64,000 nt of DNA from Rosistilla carotiformis (GTDB lineage Bacteria; Planctomycetota; Planctomycetia; Pirellulales; Pirellulaceae): positions 4,402,001 to 4,466,000 of the forward strand of contig NZ_CP036348.1 in NCBI RefSeq assembly GCF_007753095.1. Reading direction: 5' to 3'. The translations under genes were made by a program, and so were the position numbers. Of this stretch, positions 27,444-37,096 are shown piece by piece. Each line of letters starts with the position of its first letter. The stretch's first letter is position 1. The notes below the pieces were generated by a model. The model was not told the origin of the DNA and did no database searches. It was given only the letters and a program-made list of their open reading frames with translations.

Positions 27444-28058
27444 ATGTTTGAATTAGTACTAGGGACGGGAAATCGCAAGAAGGCGATCGAGATCCAAGCG
27501 GTGATGCCCACCGATCGGGTCCGGTTGACCACGTTGGCCGATTGGCCCACGGCGATCGAAGTCGTCGAGGATGGCAATTCGTTCGCCGAGAACGCGCGGC
27601 TGAAGTCGACTCAACAAGCCAAGCATCTGGGGCGATGGGTGCTCGGTGAAGACAGCGGTCTGTCGGTCGACGCGCTGGACGGAGCGCCGGGAATTTACAG
27701 CGCTCGCTTCTCCGGTGACGATGCGACCGACGAAAAGAACAACGACCTATTGTTGGAGCGTCTGGAAGGGGTGCCGCTGCAGCGTCGCACCGCCTATTAC
27801 AACTGTTACCTCAGTCTTTCGGATCCCGACGGGAACGAACGGCTGGCCGCCAACGGCAAGTGTTGCGGTCGGATCATTGAACAGCGTCACGGGACGCATG
27901 GTTTTGGATACGATCCGATGTTCGAGATCCCCGAGTATCACTTGACGTTCGGGCAACTTGGCCCCAGCGTCAAGAAGGCGCTCAGCCACCGAGCGCGGGC
28001 GCTGCGGCAGTTCATTCCTCAGCTGCGTCTGCTGTTGGATCAACTGGCGGCGCAATAA
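27444..28058 (+). CDS. rdgB: dITP/XTP pyrophosphatase (RdgB/HAM1)
   Basis: Removes non-canonical purine nucleotides (dITP, XTP) by hydrolysis to the monophosphate. The 204-residue product has GTGNRKKAIEI (substrate loop), SFAENARLKS, GEDSGLSVDALDGAPGIYSARF and GFGYDPMFEIPEYHLTFGQL, all family motifs. The ATG at 27444 lies five bases after the stop of the ExbD-like gene and aligns with family starts; the longer frame upstream overlaps that gene and is not real. Co-transcription with the ExbB/ExbD-like genes is likely but functionally unexplained. Confidence 0.95.
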   Translation: MFELVLGTGNRKKAIEIQAVMPTDRVRLTTLADWPTAIEVVEDGNSFAENARLKSTQQAKHLGRWVLGEDSGLSVDALDGAPGIYSARFSGDDATDEKNNDLLLERLEGVPLQRRTAYYNCYLSLSDPDGNERLAANGKCCGRIIEQRHGTHGFGYDPMFEIPEYHLTFGQLGPSVKKALSHRARALRQFIPQLRLLLDQLAAQ

Positions 28059-28080
28059 AGCGAAACCAAGCTGCGCTGCA

Positions 28081-28734
28081 TCAGTGATGCAGCAGCTTCT
28101 TGCGATCGGGTTCGAGAACGCGATCGAGAATTTCGTTCAGGATCACCTGTTCCAAGCTCGTGTCGCGGCCCAGCGGAATCCAACCCAGGGTGATCGGTTC
28201 GCCGGTGAAGATCTCGTCAGTACGGGTCACAGTTCCGTCGTGACGCAGCGACAGTGAACCTTCGCTGGCGCCTTGGCTATGATTGACATCTTCGATCTCC
28301 TTGAGCACCACGACCTCGATCGAATATCCCGATTGCTGGGCGTGCACGTTAACGATCGCCTTGCGGCGGATCGATTGCAGCGTACTTTGCAAGCGTTCGA
28401 ATCCGCGTGTGCTATCGCGGTTCCACGGCTCCAGAATCGAAGCCCCCACGCGATAGGTCGTCTCCAACGATCCGTCGATTCCATTCAGTGGCTGCTCCGT
28501 TTTGATCCGGAAGTAATCGTCGACGGTATCGACGATTTGCAGCCACAAGAAGTCGGGCTTCACAGCCGGCAGCATCGCCGGATTGACCGTCAACGATGTC
28601 GGTGGGGATGGCGGGATCAATTGGTGCATCAACCGACCACAACCTGGCACCACGAACAGAATCGCGGCGCAAAGGGCCAGCGGCACAAAGACCGTTCGGT
28701 GCAGGTGATTTAAGTTTTTCAATGGTTCGCGCAT
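28081..28734 (-). CDS. Predicted lipoprotein of unknown function
   Basis: The 217-residue protein has a signal peptide ending in a lipobox, LFVVPGC, with lipidation at Cys32. It therefore anchors in a membrane facing the periplasm. The rest is alpha/beta with Asn-rich loops, and no named domain is recognised. The start at 28734 has GGAAGGGA immediately upstream (close spacing); an ATG at 28746 is the alternative. It follows xerC on the same strand and runs convergently into rdgB, 22 bases away. Confidence 0.8.
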   Translation of the reverse strand: MREPLKNLNHLHRTVFVPLALCAAILFVVPGCGRLMHQLIPPSPPTSLTVNPAMLPAVKPDFLWLQIVDTVDDYFRIKTEQPLNGIDGSLETTYRVGASILEPWNRDSTRGFERLQSTLQSIRRKAIVNVHAQQSGYSIEVVVLKEIEDVNHSQGASEGSLSLRHDGTVTRTDEIFTGEPITLGWIPLGRDTSLEQVILNEILDRVLEPDRKKLLHH

Positions 28735-28864
28735 TCCCTTCCACATGGTTGCCGGTACTGTCGCGATTATCGGCGGCCGGCGGCAATAGCAATCCGGCGG
28801 CAAAAAAGAGCGGCCGTAAGACGAGATCGTATCCGGCGGCAAGAGCGCTCGACGCAGGGGGTTG

Positions 28865-29764
28865 CTATCGAGCTCGCGGATGCGCTTTTTCGTAGATCGC
28901 CAACAGATTGGCAGCACTGACGTGAGTGTAGATCTGCGTCGTCGCCAGGCTCTTGTGCCCCAACAACTCCTGCACGCTACGAATATCAGCCCCCGCGTCC
29001 AACAGATGGGTCGCAAAACTGTGCCGCAATGTGTGCGGGCTGGTTCGCGTATCGAGCCCCGCGACCTGGATGTGTTTTTCCAGCATCCGGCCGACGCTGC
29101 GCGTGGTCAATCGACGACCAAAGCGGTTCAAAAAGGTCGCCGCCGAAGGGGACTGAGGCTCCAACGGATCGCGATTGCGGGTCGGCATGTATCGCCGCAG
29201 GGCGCGAACCGCAAACGAACCCAGCGGGCTCATCCGTTCCTTGCGTCCCTTACCACGAACGCGAATCACTTGTTGATCGAAGTCGAGATCGCCATCGTTC
29301 AGCCCGACCAATTCGCTGACACGCAATCCGGCGCTATACAGCGTTTCCAGGATCGCGCGGTCGCGGAGGCCGTTGGGGTCGTTGAGCGGCGGGGTTTTGA
29401 GGATCCGATTGACTTCGGCACCCGAGAGAACGTGCGGCAGCTTGCGTTGCCGGCGCGGATTCCGCAGCGGGCTCGCTGGGTTGGTCGTCGCCAGTTCCTG
29501 CCGCTGAGCAAAGCGGTAGAAGCTGCGTAGCGAAGCGAGTTTCCGCGAGATCGTGTTGCGAGCGTAATCCGCCTCTTGCAACGCCGCCTGGTAGCCGCGG
29601 AGGTCTTGCGGCGACAGGTCTTGCGGCTTTGGCGTGCTGCCGCGCTGATCTTCCAGAAACTCCACCAACCCAAACAGGTCTTCGCGATAGGCTTTGATCG
29701 TCAGATCCGACGCATTGCGTTCGTGTGCAAGGTACTGCAAGAACTGAGGGATAGCGCTGCGCAT
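28865..29764 (-). CDS. xerC: Tyrosine recombinase XerC/XerD type
   Basis: A 299-residue site-specific recombinase, the usual length of XerC/D. The SAM-like N-terminal core-binding domain is followed by the catalytic domain with Arg148 (AGLRVSEL), Lys172, His244-x2-Arg247 (HTLRHSFATH), His270 (LLGHKSL) and nucleophile Tyr279 (TQIYTHV). It resolves chromosome dimers at dif; no dif site is assigned here. There are no integrase or phage genes nearby, so it is read as the housekeeping enzyme. It is co-directional with the following lipoprotein gene and preceded by a small gene. Confidence 0.93.
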   Translation of the reverse strand: MRSAIPQFLQYLAHERNASDLTIKAYREDLFGLVEFLEDQRGSTPKPQDLSPQDLRGYQAALQEADYARNTISRKLASLRSFYRFAQRQELATTNPASPLRNPRRQRKLPHVLSGAEVNRILKTPPLNDPNGLRDRAILETLYSAGLRVSELVGLNDGDLDFDQQVIRVRGKGRKERMSPLGSFAVRALRRYMPTRNRDPLEPQSPSAATFLNRFGRRLTTRSVGRMLEKHIQVAGLDTRTSPHTLRHSFATHLLDAGADIRSVQELLGHKSLATTQIYTHVSAANLLAIYEKAHPRAR

Positions 29765-29778
29765 CGGGATCCAATTCC

Positions 29779-30006
29779 TTAAGCCGCGAAGCGACGGTGT
29801 TGCGGTTCCTCTTCGACAACGGCTGGGATCGAGTCGCGAATTCGCTTGCTCAATACCGCCGCGTCGTACCAGGTGAAGTCGATCTCAGGATCGGCCGCAA
29901 AACGCCCCAACAACCGCAAGGTCTCGGTGCGATTCGCATCGTCGTACAAGAAGATAAACTTCTCCTCTCCTTTGACGAGAGCCAGAACATTGATTTCTTT
30001 GTCCAT
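29779..30006 (-). CDS. Small conserved-looking protein, 75 aa
   Basis: The ATG at 30006 gives MDKEINVLALVKGEEKFIFL followed by YDDANRTETLRLLGRFA, a plausible small alpha/beta cytosolic protein. It lies 14 bases upstream of the xerC start on the same strand, so it probably shares an operon. It has no known domain. From memory similar short proteins precede xerC-type genes in other planctomycetes; I cannot confirm that. Confidence 0.72.
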   Translation of the reverse strand: MDKEINVLALVKGEEKFIFLYDDANRTETLRLLGRFAADPEIDFTWYDAAVLSKRIRDSIPAVVEEEPQHRRFAA

Positions 30007-30073
30007 CCAGTGACGCCCTAAAAGTGCTCGTGTTCGCCAGTTTCGCACTTCAGGTCCATCTTGCCTGAACTGC

Positions 30074-31081
30074 CTAGCGTTCGTATCGGCTGATAGGCCA
30101 CCTGAGGATGAGGTCGCTTTTATGCTTGCCCCCCCTAGAACCGAGCATTTCGGTTATATGCAACTTGCAGCAAAAACGGATGAAATCGTCACTGCGGGAT
30201 AGGTAAGATTGCCACCCTCCAAAACGGGCGTCATCATCGGAATAGAAGGTATCGGCCAACTTTTGCGTAAATTCGGAATCGTCTCCGCGGTAGATTCGGG
30301 TATGCGATAGCACAGGCTCCGCCTGCGCAAGCATTGGAGGTGGAAAGGCGGTTGGTGGGTTGGGGATAAGGCCTGTTGGGTCGGGCCATCCACCTGGAAG
30401 GTTGCCAGCAACTTCCGCTTCCATGGCGCCACCGTTCGGATCGAAGATCCGCATGTCTGCTGGGGCCGGTGGCGCGTCGTGACTTGGATAGGGGGCGGCG
30501 TTGGCGGCGGTAGGACTTTGCGGCGATTGAGTCTTCAACTGAGCCCTCGCCAGTTCGAACTCCGTTTCCAAAACGACATCGCGTGGAATGTTCTTTTCTT
30601 CCGGTGTCCCCCAAGGCAAACCGTAGCCTGGCGGGATCGGATGGAAGCCGGGATTAGCGGCATACCAATGCGTCGTCATCGCCATCCGCGGTGGGTAGTA
30701 CGGAGTGAAATCGGTGACAGCCCCCACGACGACCGCATCGACATCCAGATATTGGGCGAAGCGTTGGAAATAATCGGGGCCGGCCGAATCACCGTACATC
30801 CGATTGAATTCGTGCCATTTGAGCTTGGTCACGCCGACGGGCAAGACTTCGAAACCGAGGATCTCTTGCAATTCCCCATAATAGGCTTCGGCAACCGCGT
30901 CTTGGTTCAGCGTTGGCTCGCTGGACTGGTTAAAGAATGGCAGCACCGCCACCCGCTTCAATTGCGGAAACGGATTGTGGACCTGAGGATCCGAGATCAC
31001 ATCAGGCATCAAGCTGCAACCGGCCGCTGGAACCAGCAGGATTGATAGCACGCAGCGGGCGATTATGGATAGGCGCAACAT
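30074..31081 (-). CDS. Predicted outer-membrane-type lipoprotein
   Basis: The 335-residue product starts MLRLSIIARCVLSILLVPAA with a lipobox Cys22 (PAAGC). The next part, HNPFPQLKRVAVLPFFNQ, matches the start of the CsgG/GNA1162-type folded domain that assembles surface complexes; this is a suggestion from sequence style, not proof. There is a Pro/Ala-rich linker in the middle and a C-terminal conserved-looking block. An upstream TTG is possible but the ATG at 31081 fits the lipoprotein signal. It is divergent from the bestrophin-like gene. Confidence 0.78.
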   Translation of the reverse strand: MLRLSIIARCVLSILLVPAAGCSLMPDVISDPQVHNPFPQLKRVAVLPFFNQSSEPTLNQDAVAEAYYGELQEILGFEVLPVGVTKLKWHEFNRMYGDSAGPDYFQRFAQYLDVDAVVVGAVTDFTPYYPPRMAMTTHWYAANPGFHPIPPGYGLPWGTPEEKNIPRDVVLETEFELARAQLKTQSPQSPTAANAAPYPSHDAPPAPADMRIFDPNGGAMEAEVAGNLPGGWPDPTGLIPNPPTAFPPPMLAQAEPVLSHTRIYRGDDSEFTQKLADTFYSDDDARFGGWQSYLSRSDDFIRFCCKLHITEMLGSRGGKHKSDLILRWPISRYER

Positions 31082-31201
31082 CACACACTTGGTTTGCAAG
31101 TTATGCGCAGCTCCACCCTCCCCGACACTAGCATCGTCTCCCGCACCGGTTCGACTTTAACGATTATTCCGATTTTGCGGATCGATCTTCCGCCGGGCTG
31201 G

Positions 31202-31232
31202 ATGCTGGCACATCCGCCTCATTTGCCAGCAT
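31202..31232. promoter_or_regulatory. Inverted repeat in the lipoprotein/bestrophin divergent region
   Basis: ATGCTGGCA (31202-31210) and TGCCAGCAT (31224-31232) are perfect nine-base arms separated by 13 bases. The site lies about 100 bases before the bestrophin-like start and 120 before the lipoprotein start. It could be an operator or an RNA hairpin; no regulator can be named. Confidence 0.4.
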
Positions 31233-31330
31233 TGCCAGTGATCGCGATACGATCTGCAAACCGTGGGACTACAAAACCAAGCCCGACTGCTCTAACATAG
31301 CGCCGCATTGACTCCTCCGCACTTTCACGA

Positions 31331-32191
31331 ATGATCGCCATGTTCCTGGGACTGATTCGCCCGCTCGCAACCAGCAAAACGCTGACCTATGTTGCGGGCC
31401 TTGCCCTGCTGGTCGGGGCCTACTCGTTGCTGCCGATTTGGCTTGAGTATTCCGTCTTCCACGACGTCAACGACACGCCATCGCAGTTCCACGGAGTGCT
31501 CTCGTTGGTGCTCGGGTTGCTGCTGGTCTTCCGGACCAACACCGCCTACAGCCGCTGGTGGGAAGCGCGGATCTTGTGGGGTTCGCTGGTCAACGCGTGC
31601 CGCAATCTCGGCCTTAAATTGACGAGCATCGATGGGCTATCGCCTGAGTCGGCAACGCGGGCGATGGACCTGATCGTGGCCTTTCCCGTAGCGTTACGTT
31701 GTCATCTGCGCAGCGATTGTGACGACGAGACAAGAGATCGGCTGCAGTCGCTGGTTGGAAAGCCAAACCACATCCCTCAAGCGATCGCCGCAGAATTGTA
31801 TGCGATGGTTTGGGATGCCAAACGCAGCGGACGCATCGATGGCGACGAGCTGCGTGTGCTGGATTCCGAACTGTTACGGCTGATGGATATCTGCGGTGGA
31901 TGTGAACGGATTCTGAAGACCCGGATCGTCAAATCCTATCGCATCTTCGCGCGACAGTGCGTCGGCATCTTCTTGGGATCGCTCCCATGGGCACTGGTCC
32001 ACGACTTTAAAATCTGGACCCTGCCGTTCACGATCATCACCGCCTATTTCATGTTAGGCCTGGAAACGGTGGCCGAGCACGTCGAAACACCGTTTGGATA
32101 TGACGAAGACGACTTGGACCTCGAATCGTTGTGCGGCACGATCGATGCCACCGTGCGCGAGACGTTTGATCGTCACGCGCTGGCGACTTAA
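31331..32191 (+). CDS. Bestrophin-family ion channel protein
   Basis: The 286-residue membrane protein has hydrophobic helices near residues 17-36 and 54-66 and a third region near 210-240. FRTNTAYSRWWEARILWGSL is the bestrophin/UPF0187 signature and ETVAEHVETPFGYDEDDL the acidic C-terminal motif following the last helix. Bacterial homologues form chloride or cation channels. It is divergent from the lipoprotein gene and convergent with the suf operon. No regulator is apparent. Confidence 0.9.
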   Translation: MIAMFLGLIRPLATSKTLTYVAGLALLVGAYSLLPIWLEYSVFHDVNDTPSQFHGVLSLVLGLLLVFRTNTAYSRWWEARILWGSLVNACRNLGLKLTSIDGLSPESATRAMDLIVAFPVALRCHLRSDCDDETRDRLQSLVGKPNHIPQAIAAELYAMVWDAKRSGRIDGDELRVLDSELLRLMDICGGCERILKTRIVKSYRIFARQCVGIFLGSLPWALVHDFKIWTLPFTIITAYFMLGLETVAEHVETPFGYDEDDLDLESLCGTIDATVRETFDRHALAT

Positions 32192-32192
32192 T

Positions 32193-32211
32193 AGCCTGAC
32201 AAATTCAGGCT
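32193..32211. terminator. Weak bidirectional hairpin between the bestrophin-like gene and sufT
   Basis: AGCCTGA (32193-32199) and TCAGGCT (32205-32211) form a seven-base stem with a five-base loop, in the 34-base gap between convergent genes. There is no T-run on either side, so termination would be weak or Rho-assisted. Confidence 0.35.
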
Positions 32212-32225
32212 TGTCGGCAGTTCGT

Positions 32226-32543
32226 CTAAAAGATGCCCAGTTGGTCGCGGGCGTCGTCGGTCATGCAGTCGGGAGTCCATGGCGGATCCATCACGACTTT
32301 GACCTCCGCCGTTTCGACCCCTTCGCATTCTTCGATCGCAGCTTTCGCTCCGGCGACCAATTGCGGGCCGGCCGGGCACATTGGGCTGGTCATCGTCATG
32401 TCGATTTTGACGTCGTACTTTTCGTCTTCCTTCTCAGTGATGTAGACCTCGTAGACGAGGCCCAGATCGACGATGTTCACGAACAGTTCCGGATCGATGA
32501 CCTTCTTCAACGACTCGCGGACGGTATCTTCTTGCAACGGCAT
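32226..32543 (-). CDS. sufT: MIP18-family Fe-S assembly factor (SufT-like)
   Basis: The 105-residue DUF59 protein contains VIDPELFVNIVDLGLVYEV and MTSPMCPAGPQL with the conserved Cys. SufT-type proteins help mature Fe-S proteins. It is the last gene of the suf operon, 41 bases after sufD, supporting an Fe-S maturation role here. Length is normal for a stand-alone DUF59 protein. Confidence 0.92.
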   Translation of the reverse strand: MPLQEDTVRESLKKVIDPELFVNIVDLGLVYEVYITEKEDEKYDVKIDMTMTSPMCPAGPQLVAGAKAAIEECEGVETAEVKVVMDPPWTPDCMTDDARDQLGIF

Positions 32544-32584
32544 TTCGGTAAGCTCCGCCGAATATTAGGGTGAATGGACGTCGC

Positions 32585-33892
32585 TTACGCGTAGTCTCGG
32601 ACTTGTTTTGCAATCGCATCGCCCAACGCGTCGCGAACGCTTTCGATCGAGATCCGGTCGAAGATCTGCTGGAAGAATCCGGTGACGATCATCCGTACCG
32701 CTTCCTTCTGCGTGAATCCGCGGCAGCGAGCGTAGAAGATCTGTTCGGCGTCAACTTGGCTGGACGTGCTGCCGTGCGTGCAGCGGACGTCGTCGGCTTC
32801 GATCTCCAGGCCGGGGATCGAATCGGCGCGAGCCGAACCGCTGAGCAGCAGGTTGTCGTTGCGTTGGTAGCCGTCGGTCTTCTGAGCGATCTTGTCGACC
32901 TTGATCATTCCCTTCCAAACGGTTTGGCTGTTGTCTTGCTGAGCCGATTTGTACAGGAAGTCGCTGTGGCAGTTGGGGGCCGAGTGATGCTGCAGCGTGT
33001 GGTAGGCCAGGTGCTGGCGTCCCTCGGTGAACATCACGCCGTTGACTTGGCTGTCCGCTCCTGGGCCGACCAGTTGAACCTGCTGGTTCACCTTGGCGAA
33101 GCCCGCTCCCATCGCGCTGATCGTCCATTGCAGTGTTGCATCGCGGTCGACGATCGCTTGTTGGTGAGCGAAGTGGAAGGTCTTGTAGCCCCAATCTTGA
33201 AGGGTCACAAAACGCAGGTGCGATCCGGGGCGTTGGATCAATTCGATCGCACCGCAGTGGAATCCGCCCGCCTTGCGATCGAAGCTGTTCGATTCTTGCA
33301 GGACCGTCGCTTCGGCTCCCTCTTCCAACACGACCAGCGTGTGGGACAGGTCGGTTGCCCCGTCGTTCATGAACGACGACATGTGCAGTGGTTTGTCGAT
33401 CACGACGCCGCGTGGAACGTATAGGATCGAACCGCCGCTCCAGAACGCAGCGTGAAGTGCGGCGAAACGGTCGTAGGTTGGATCGACTGCCGAGAAGAGC
33501 AGCGGTTGGATGATCTCGGGGTGTTCGTTGACCAAGCGGTCCAGGCTGCCGAAGATCACGCCTTTGGCTGCCAGTTCAGGGTCGAGCGATTCGCTGACCG
33601 TGTGGCAATCGAGCGTGTCGACGTGTCCCGCCAAATCGACGCCGACGTTTAGCAACGGGTGCGTTTCGGCAGCGGCTGGAGTGTCGGTGGGGACGGAAAA
33701 TTTGTCGAGGTTGAACAGCCGCAAATCGCTGCGAATCCATTCCTCGTGCCGACGATGCGGCCATTCCATCTGCTGGTAGCTTTCCCACGCTTTTCGCCGC
33801 GCGTCGACAACCCATTGCGGTTGCGACTTGGTAGCGAGGAACGCTTCAAAGCCTTCGGTGTCAAATTTTGTTTGCGTCGCTGTTTGTGTCAT
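32585..33892 (-). CDS. sufD: Fe-S cluster assembly protein SufD
   Basis: The 435-residue scaffold component pairs with SufB and SufC in the SufBCD complex that assembles Fe-S clusters. The central parallel beta-helix with NSFDRKAGGFHCGAIELIQR and the C-terminal EIEADDVRCTHGSTSSQVD block with the conserved His/Cys-containing segment are family features. It follows sufB after 112 bases, a gap containing a short AGCGC/GCGCT hairpin, and is followed by sufT. Confidence 0.94.
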   Translation of the reverse strand: MTQTATQTKFDTEGFEAFLATKSQPQWVVDARRKAWESYQQMEWPHRRHEEWIRSDLRLFNLDKFSVPTDTPAAAETHPLLNVGVDLAGHVDTLDCHTVSESLDPELAAKGVIFGSLDRLVNEHPEIIQPLLFSAVDPTYDRFAALHAAFWSGGSILYVPRGVVIDKPLHMSSFMNDGATDLSHTLVVLEEGAEATVLQESNSFDRKAGGFHCGAIELIQRPGSHLRFVTLQDWGYKTFHFAHQQAIVDRDATLQWTISAMGAGFAKVNQQVQLVGPGADSQVNGVMFTEGRQHLAYHTLQHHSAPNCHSDFLYKSAQQDNSQTVWKGMIKVDKIAQKTDGYQRNDNLLLSGSARADSIPGLEIEADDVRCTHGSTSSQVDAEQIFYARCRGFTQKEAVRMIVTGFFQQIFDRISIESVRDALGDAIAKQVRDYA

Positions 33893-34004
33893 GTCTGATT
33901 TTGGTGACGTCTAAATGGTTTTTCTATCAAGGAAAAGCGAGCAAATCGGAGACGGGGCCTCCAGCAGCGCGAAGCGCTAAAGGCCCTGCGGTCGATCCGA
34001 TTGC

Positions 34005-35411
34005 TTAGCCGACGCTGCCTTCCATCTGCAGTTGGATCAGCTTGTTCATTTCGACGGCGTATTCCATCGGCAGCTCTTTGACCAACGGTTCGATGAACCC
34101 GTTGACGATCATCGCGCTGGCTTCCTGTTCGGTCAGGCCGCGGCTGAGCAGATAAAACAGCTGCTCTTCGCCGATCCGCGAAACGCTCGCCTCGTGCCCG
34201 ATCGAGACGTCTTGTTCCAAGATCTCGATGTAGGGATAGGTGTCGCTGCGGCTGATGTCGTCCAGGATCAACGCGTCGCAGACGACGTTGTTCTTGCTGT
34301 GGTGAGCACCCTTTTCGACGCGAACCAGACCGCGGTAACTGCTGCGGCCGCCGTTCTTGCTGATCGATTTGGAGATGATCTGGCCGGTGGTGTGCGGCGC
34401 GGCGTGAACCAATTTGGCACCCGCGTCTTGATGCTGTCCGGCACCCGAAAACGCGATGGACAAGATCTCGCCGCGAGCACCCGGTTCCATCATGTGGACC
34501 GCAGGGTACTTCATCGTCAACTTGCTGCCCAAGTTGCCGTCGACCCATTCCATCGTGGCGTCGCCGTAAGCGTAAGCTCGCTTGGTGACCAGGTTGTAGA
34601 TGTTGTTGGCCCAGTTTTGGATCGTCGTGTAACGGGCGCGAGCACCTCGCTTGACGATCACTTCGACGACCGCACTATGCAAGCTTTCGCTGCTGTACAT
34701 CGGAGCGGTACAGCCTTCGACGTAGTGGATGCTGGCCCCTTCGTCGACGATGATCAACGTCCGTTCGAACTGACCCATGTTCTCCGCGTTGATGCGGAAA
34801 TAGGCTTGCAGCGGGAAGTCGATCTTAACGCCGGGTGGAACGTAGATGAACGATCCGCCCGACCAAACGGCGCTGTTGAGCGCGGCAAATTTGTTGTCTT
34901 CCGGCGGGATGATCTTACCGAAGTACTCGCGGACCAAATCGGGATGCTCGCGAACCGCAGTGTCGGTGTCGGTGAAGATCACGCCCTGCTTGGCCAGATC
35001 CTCTTCCAACGAACCGTAGATCACTTCGCTCTCGAACTGCGCCTTCACGCCCGACAAGAACTTGCGTTCCGCTTCGGGAATGCCCAGCTTTTCGAAGGTG
35101 TCTTTGATCTCTTGAGGAACGTCGTCCCAGGTCTTTCCCTGATGATCGGTCGGCTTCAGGTAATAGAAGATATCCTGGAAATCGATATCGATCGCACCGC
35201 CCCATTTGGGCATCGGGCGCTCTTCGAACGTCTTCAGGCTCTTGAGCCGGAAGTCGAGCATCCACTTCGGCTCGTTCTTGATCTCGGAAATCTGGCGAAC
35301 GATCGCTTCGTTGATACCCTTTTGGGCCTTGAACACTCCGGTCGTTTCGGTCCGGAAGTTGTACTTGTTGATCTCGCCAATTTCGGAGTTGTCTGCGATA
35401 TCGATCGCCAT
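34005..35411 (-). CDS. sufB: Fe-S cluster assembly protein SufB
   Basis: The 468-residue scaffold is the main cluster-building subunit of SufBCD. Recognisable parts are the N-terminal [17 protein letters not shown] region, [40 protein letters not shown] (followed by the [13 protein letters not shown] motif) and [20 protein letters not shown]. Cys residues at EGCTAP and VVCDAL are candidate cluster/persulfide sites. It lies between sufC and sufD in the operon. Confidence 0.96.
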   Translation of the reverse strand: MAIDIADNSEIGEINKYNFRTETTGVFKAQKGINEAIVRQISEIKNEPKWMLDFRLKSLKTFEERPMPKWGGAIDIDFQDIFYYLKPTDHQGKTWDDVPQEIKDTFEKLGIPEAERKFLSGVKAQFESEVIYGSLEEDLAKQGVIFTDTDTAVREHPDLVREYFGKIIPPEDNKFAALNSAVWSGGSFIYVPPGVKIDFPLQAYFRINAENMGQFERTLIIVDEGASIHYVEGCTAPMYSSESLHSAVVEVIVKRGARARYTTIQNWANNIYNLVTKRAYAYGDATMEWVDGNLGSKLTMKYPAVHMMEPGARGEILSIAFSGAGQHQDAGAKLVHAAPHTTGQIISKSISKNGGRSSYRGLVRVEKGAHHSKNNVVCDALILDDISRSDTYPYIEILEQDVSIGHEASVSRIGEEQLFYLLSRGLTEQEASAMIVNGFIEPLVKELPMEYAVEMNKLIQLQMEGSVG

Positions 35412-35507
35412 GGGAAATTCCTTTATATAGGTTAGCCGCCTGATTCGAGCGCGGCGTTTTTGTTCGTCGTTTGCGTCGAGTAGCGACTTGCGTCGCCCGT
35501 TCGATGC

Positions 35508-36329
35508 TTAAGCTTCGACAGCTTCTTCGGACAGCATCTCTTGGTTGAGAGCGTCTGCTTCGGGATGCGCCTTGCGAATTCGGTCGTATCCGTTGGTGTG
35601 CAATTCGTCAGCCAATTCGCTGCCGCCGGTTTCGACGATCCGGCCGCCCAACATCACGTGAGTGAATTCGGGCGGATTGTGTTCGAGCAATTTGTCGTGG
35701 TGGGTGATGATCAACAGCCCCATCTTCTCGCGGCCGATCTCGGCGATCGATTCGCTGGCCAAACGGACCGCATCGGCGTCCAGACCGCTGTCGGTTTCGT
35801 CGAGGATTGCGAAGGTTGGTTGCAGCATCGCCATCGTCAAGATTTCGGCACGCTTCATTTCGCCACCGCTGAATCCGTCGTTGACGTAACGTCGAGCGAA
35901 TTCGACATCCATTCGCAAGTGTTCCATCTTGCCCTTCAGTTCCTTGCGGAACTCACGCATCGGGATCAACTCTTCCCCTTCTTTGCGTTCGGGGTTGCGG
36001 ACGTTGGTTGTCGCGTGACGCAGGAAGTCGGCCATCTTGACGCCGGGGATCGCCATCGGGCGTTGGAACGCCATGAAGATTCCACCGCGAGCCCGCTCAT
36101 CGGGGCTCATCGCCAGCACGTCTTGGTCGTCCAAGGTGATCGAACCCTCGGTCACTTCGTAACCGGGGTGTCCCATGATCGCCAAGCCAAGGGTGCTCTT
36201 GCCGCTACCGTTGGGGCCCATCATGGCGTGGGTTTCCCCGTGTCGCATGACCAGGTCGACGCCGCGAAGGATCGGTTTGTCGCCAACGGAAACGTGCAGA
36301 TTGGTGATGGTTAAGGTTGGTTTTGTCAT
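35508..36329 (-). CDS. sufC: Fe-S cluster assembly ATPase SufC
   Basis: An ABC-type ATPase of 273 residues that powers SufBCD. The Walker A motif GPNGSGKST lies at 38-46, the signature FSGGEMKRAEI near 154-164 and the Walker B LDETDSGLDADAV near 175-187, with the H-loop THHDKLLE. It has no membrane domain, as expected for SufC. It is separated from sufR by 78 bases and from sufB by 96 bases. Confidence 0.97.
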   Translation of the reverse strand: MTKPTLTITNLHVSVGDKPILRGVDLVMRHGETHAMMGPNGSGKSTLGLAIMGHPGYEVTEGSITLDDQDVLAMSPDERARGGIFMAFQRPMAIPGVKMADFLRHATTNVRNPERKEGEELIPMREFRKELKGKMEHLRMDVEFARRYVNDGFSGGEMKRAEILTMAMLQPTFAILDETDSGLDADAVRLASESIAEIGREKMGLLIITHHDKLLEHNPPEFTHVMLGGRIVETGGSELADELHTNGYDRIRKAHPEADALNQEMLSEEAVEA

Positions 36330-36407
36330 GATTTCTTCGATTCCTGGTTATCCAAACCGCACTCGGTTCGCCGCCAATTGGGGGCCGTTGTCGGTTCGTA
36401 TGGTCGT

Positions 36408-37055
36408 TTATTGGCTTGGTACGGGGGCAAATTGACAACACGAATGCCCGTCTAATTGACAGCGAGACAGCTCCATCGGTTGCCCCAAGGCCTCGCTCAA
36501 CATCTCTTGTTCTAAGTGACACATGTCGCGTCGCTGGCCTTCGTCGGTCAGGTCGGGGTAGGGACAGGCGTGAACGTCCAGGACGGGCAGGCTGCCCTCG
36601 TTGGAAAATTCGGCCAAAATCCGCTTCTCTGCTAGCAAATGCGACATCGAATCCATCCGATCCGCTAAACTGCTGTCCGCCAGTTGCTCGCGGTATTCCG
36701 CCCCCACGCGTTGGGCGACCCGCTGCAGCAACCATTTGCGAGTTTCCGGGTCGGGCAATTCGCTGATCGCCTGCCACATTGCGACCGCAAGTTGGCCCGG
36801 ATCAGCACCCGCCTGACGGTGTCCCGCCGGACTGAGCATGTAGGCAAAACTCGGACGCCCGCGGCCGCCATTGATCTTGGTCCGTTGGACCAGTCCCATT
36901 TCCAGCATCCTGTCGATTCGTTGGCGAACCGCCGTGGCGGTGACACCCATCGCATCGACAAGATCCGCGATCACCATCGATTCATGACGCCTCAGCTGGT
37001 CCAACAATTGCCGGTCGACTTGGCGAACGTCGGTCGTTGGTTGCGTAGGGTTCAT
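36408..37055 (-). CDS. sufR: SufR-type Fe-S-sensing transcriptional repressor
   Basis: The 215-residue protein has an N-terminal winged helix (about 17-60, ESMVIADLVDAMGVTATAVR and on) and a C-terminal sensor part with Cys164, Cys179, Cys199, Cys206 and Cys207, a spacing compatible with a [4Fe-4S] or [2Fe-2S] ligand set. SufR represses suf operons while holding its cluster. It is the first gene of the operon, and a palindrome overlapping the promoter about 60 bases upstream is a likely autoregulatory operator. SufS and SufU are not in this window. Confidence 0.9.
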   Translation of the reverse strand: MNPTQPTTDVRQVDRQLLDQLRRHESMVIADLVDAMGVTATAVRQRIDRMLEMGLVQRTKINGGRGRPSFAYMLSPAGHRQAGADPGQLAVAMWQAISELPDPETRKWLLQRVAQRVGAEYREQLADSSLADRMDSMSHLLAEKRILAEFSNEGSLPVLDVHACPYPDLTDEGQRRDMCHLEQEMLSEALGQPMELSRCQLDGHSCCQFAPVPSQ

Positions 37056-37096
37056 GAGGTCCGATTTCGGGAGTGCGAGAAGCTTTGCTGCACTTC

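Noticed and set aside
34032-35435. Plus-strand frame of 467 residues
   Set aside because: Exact antisense of sufB; no start context and shadow composition.
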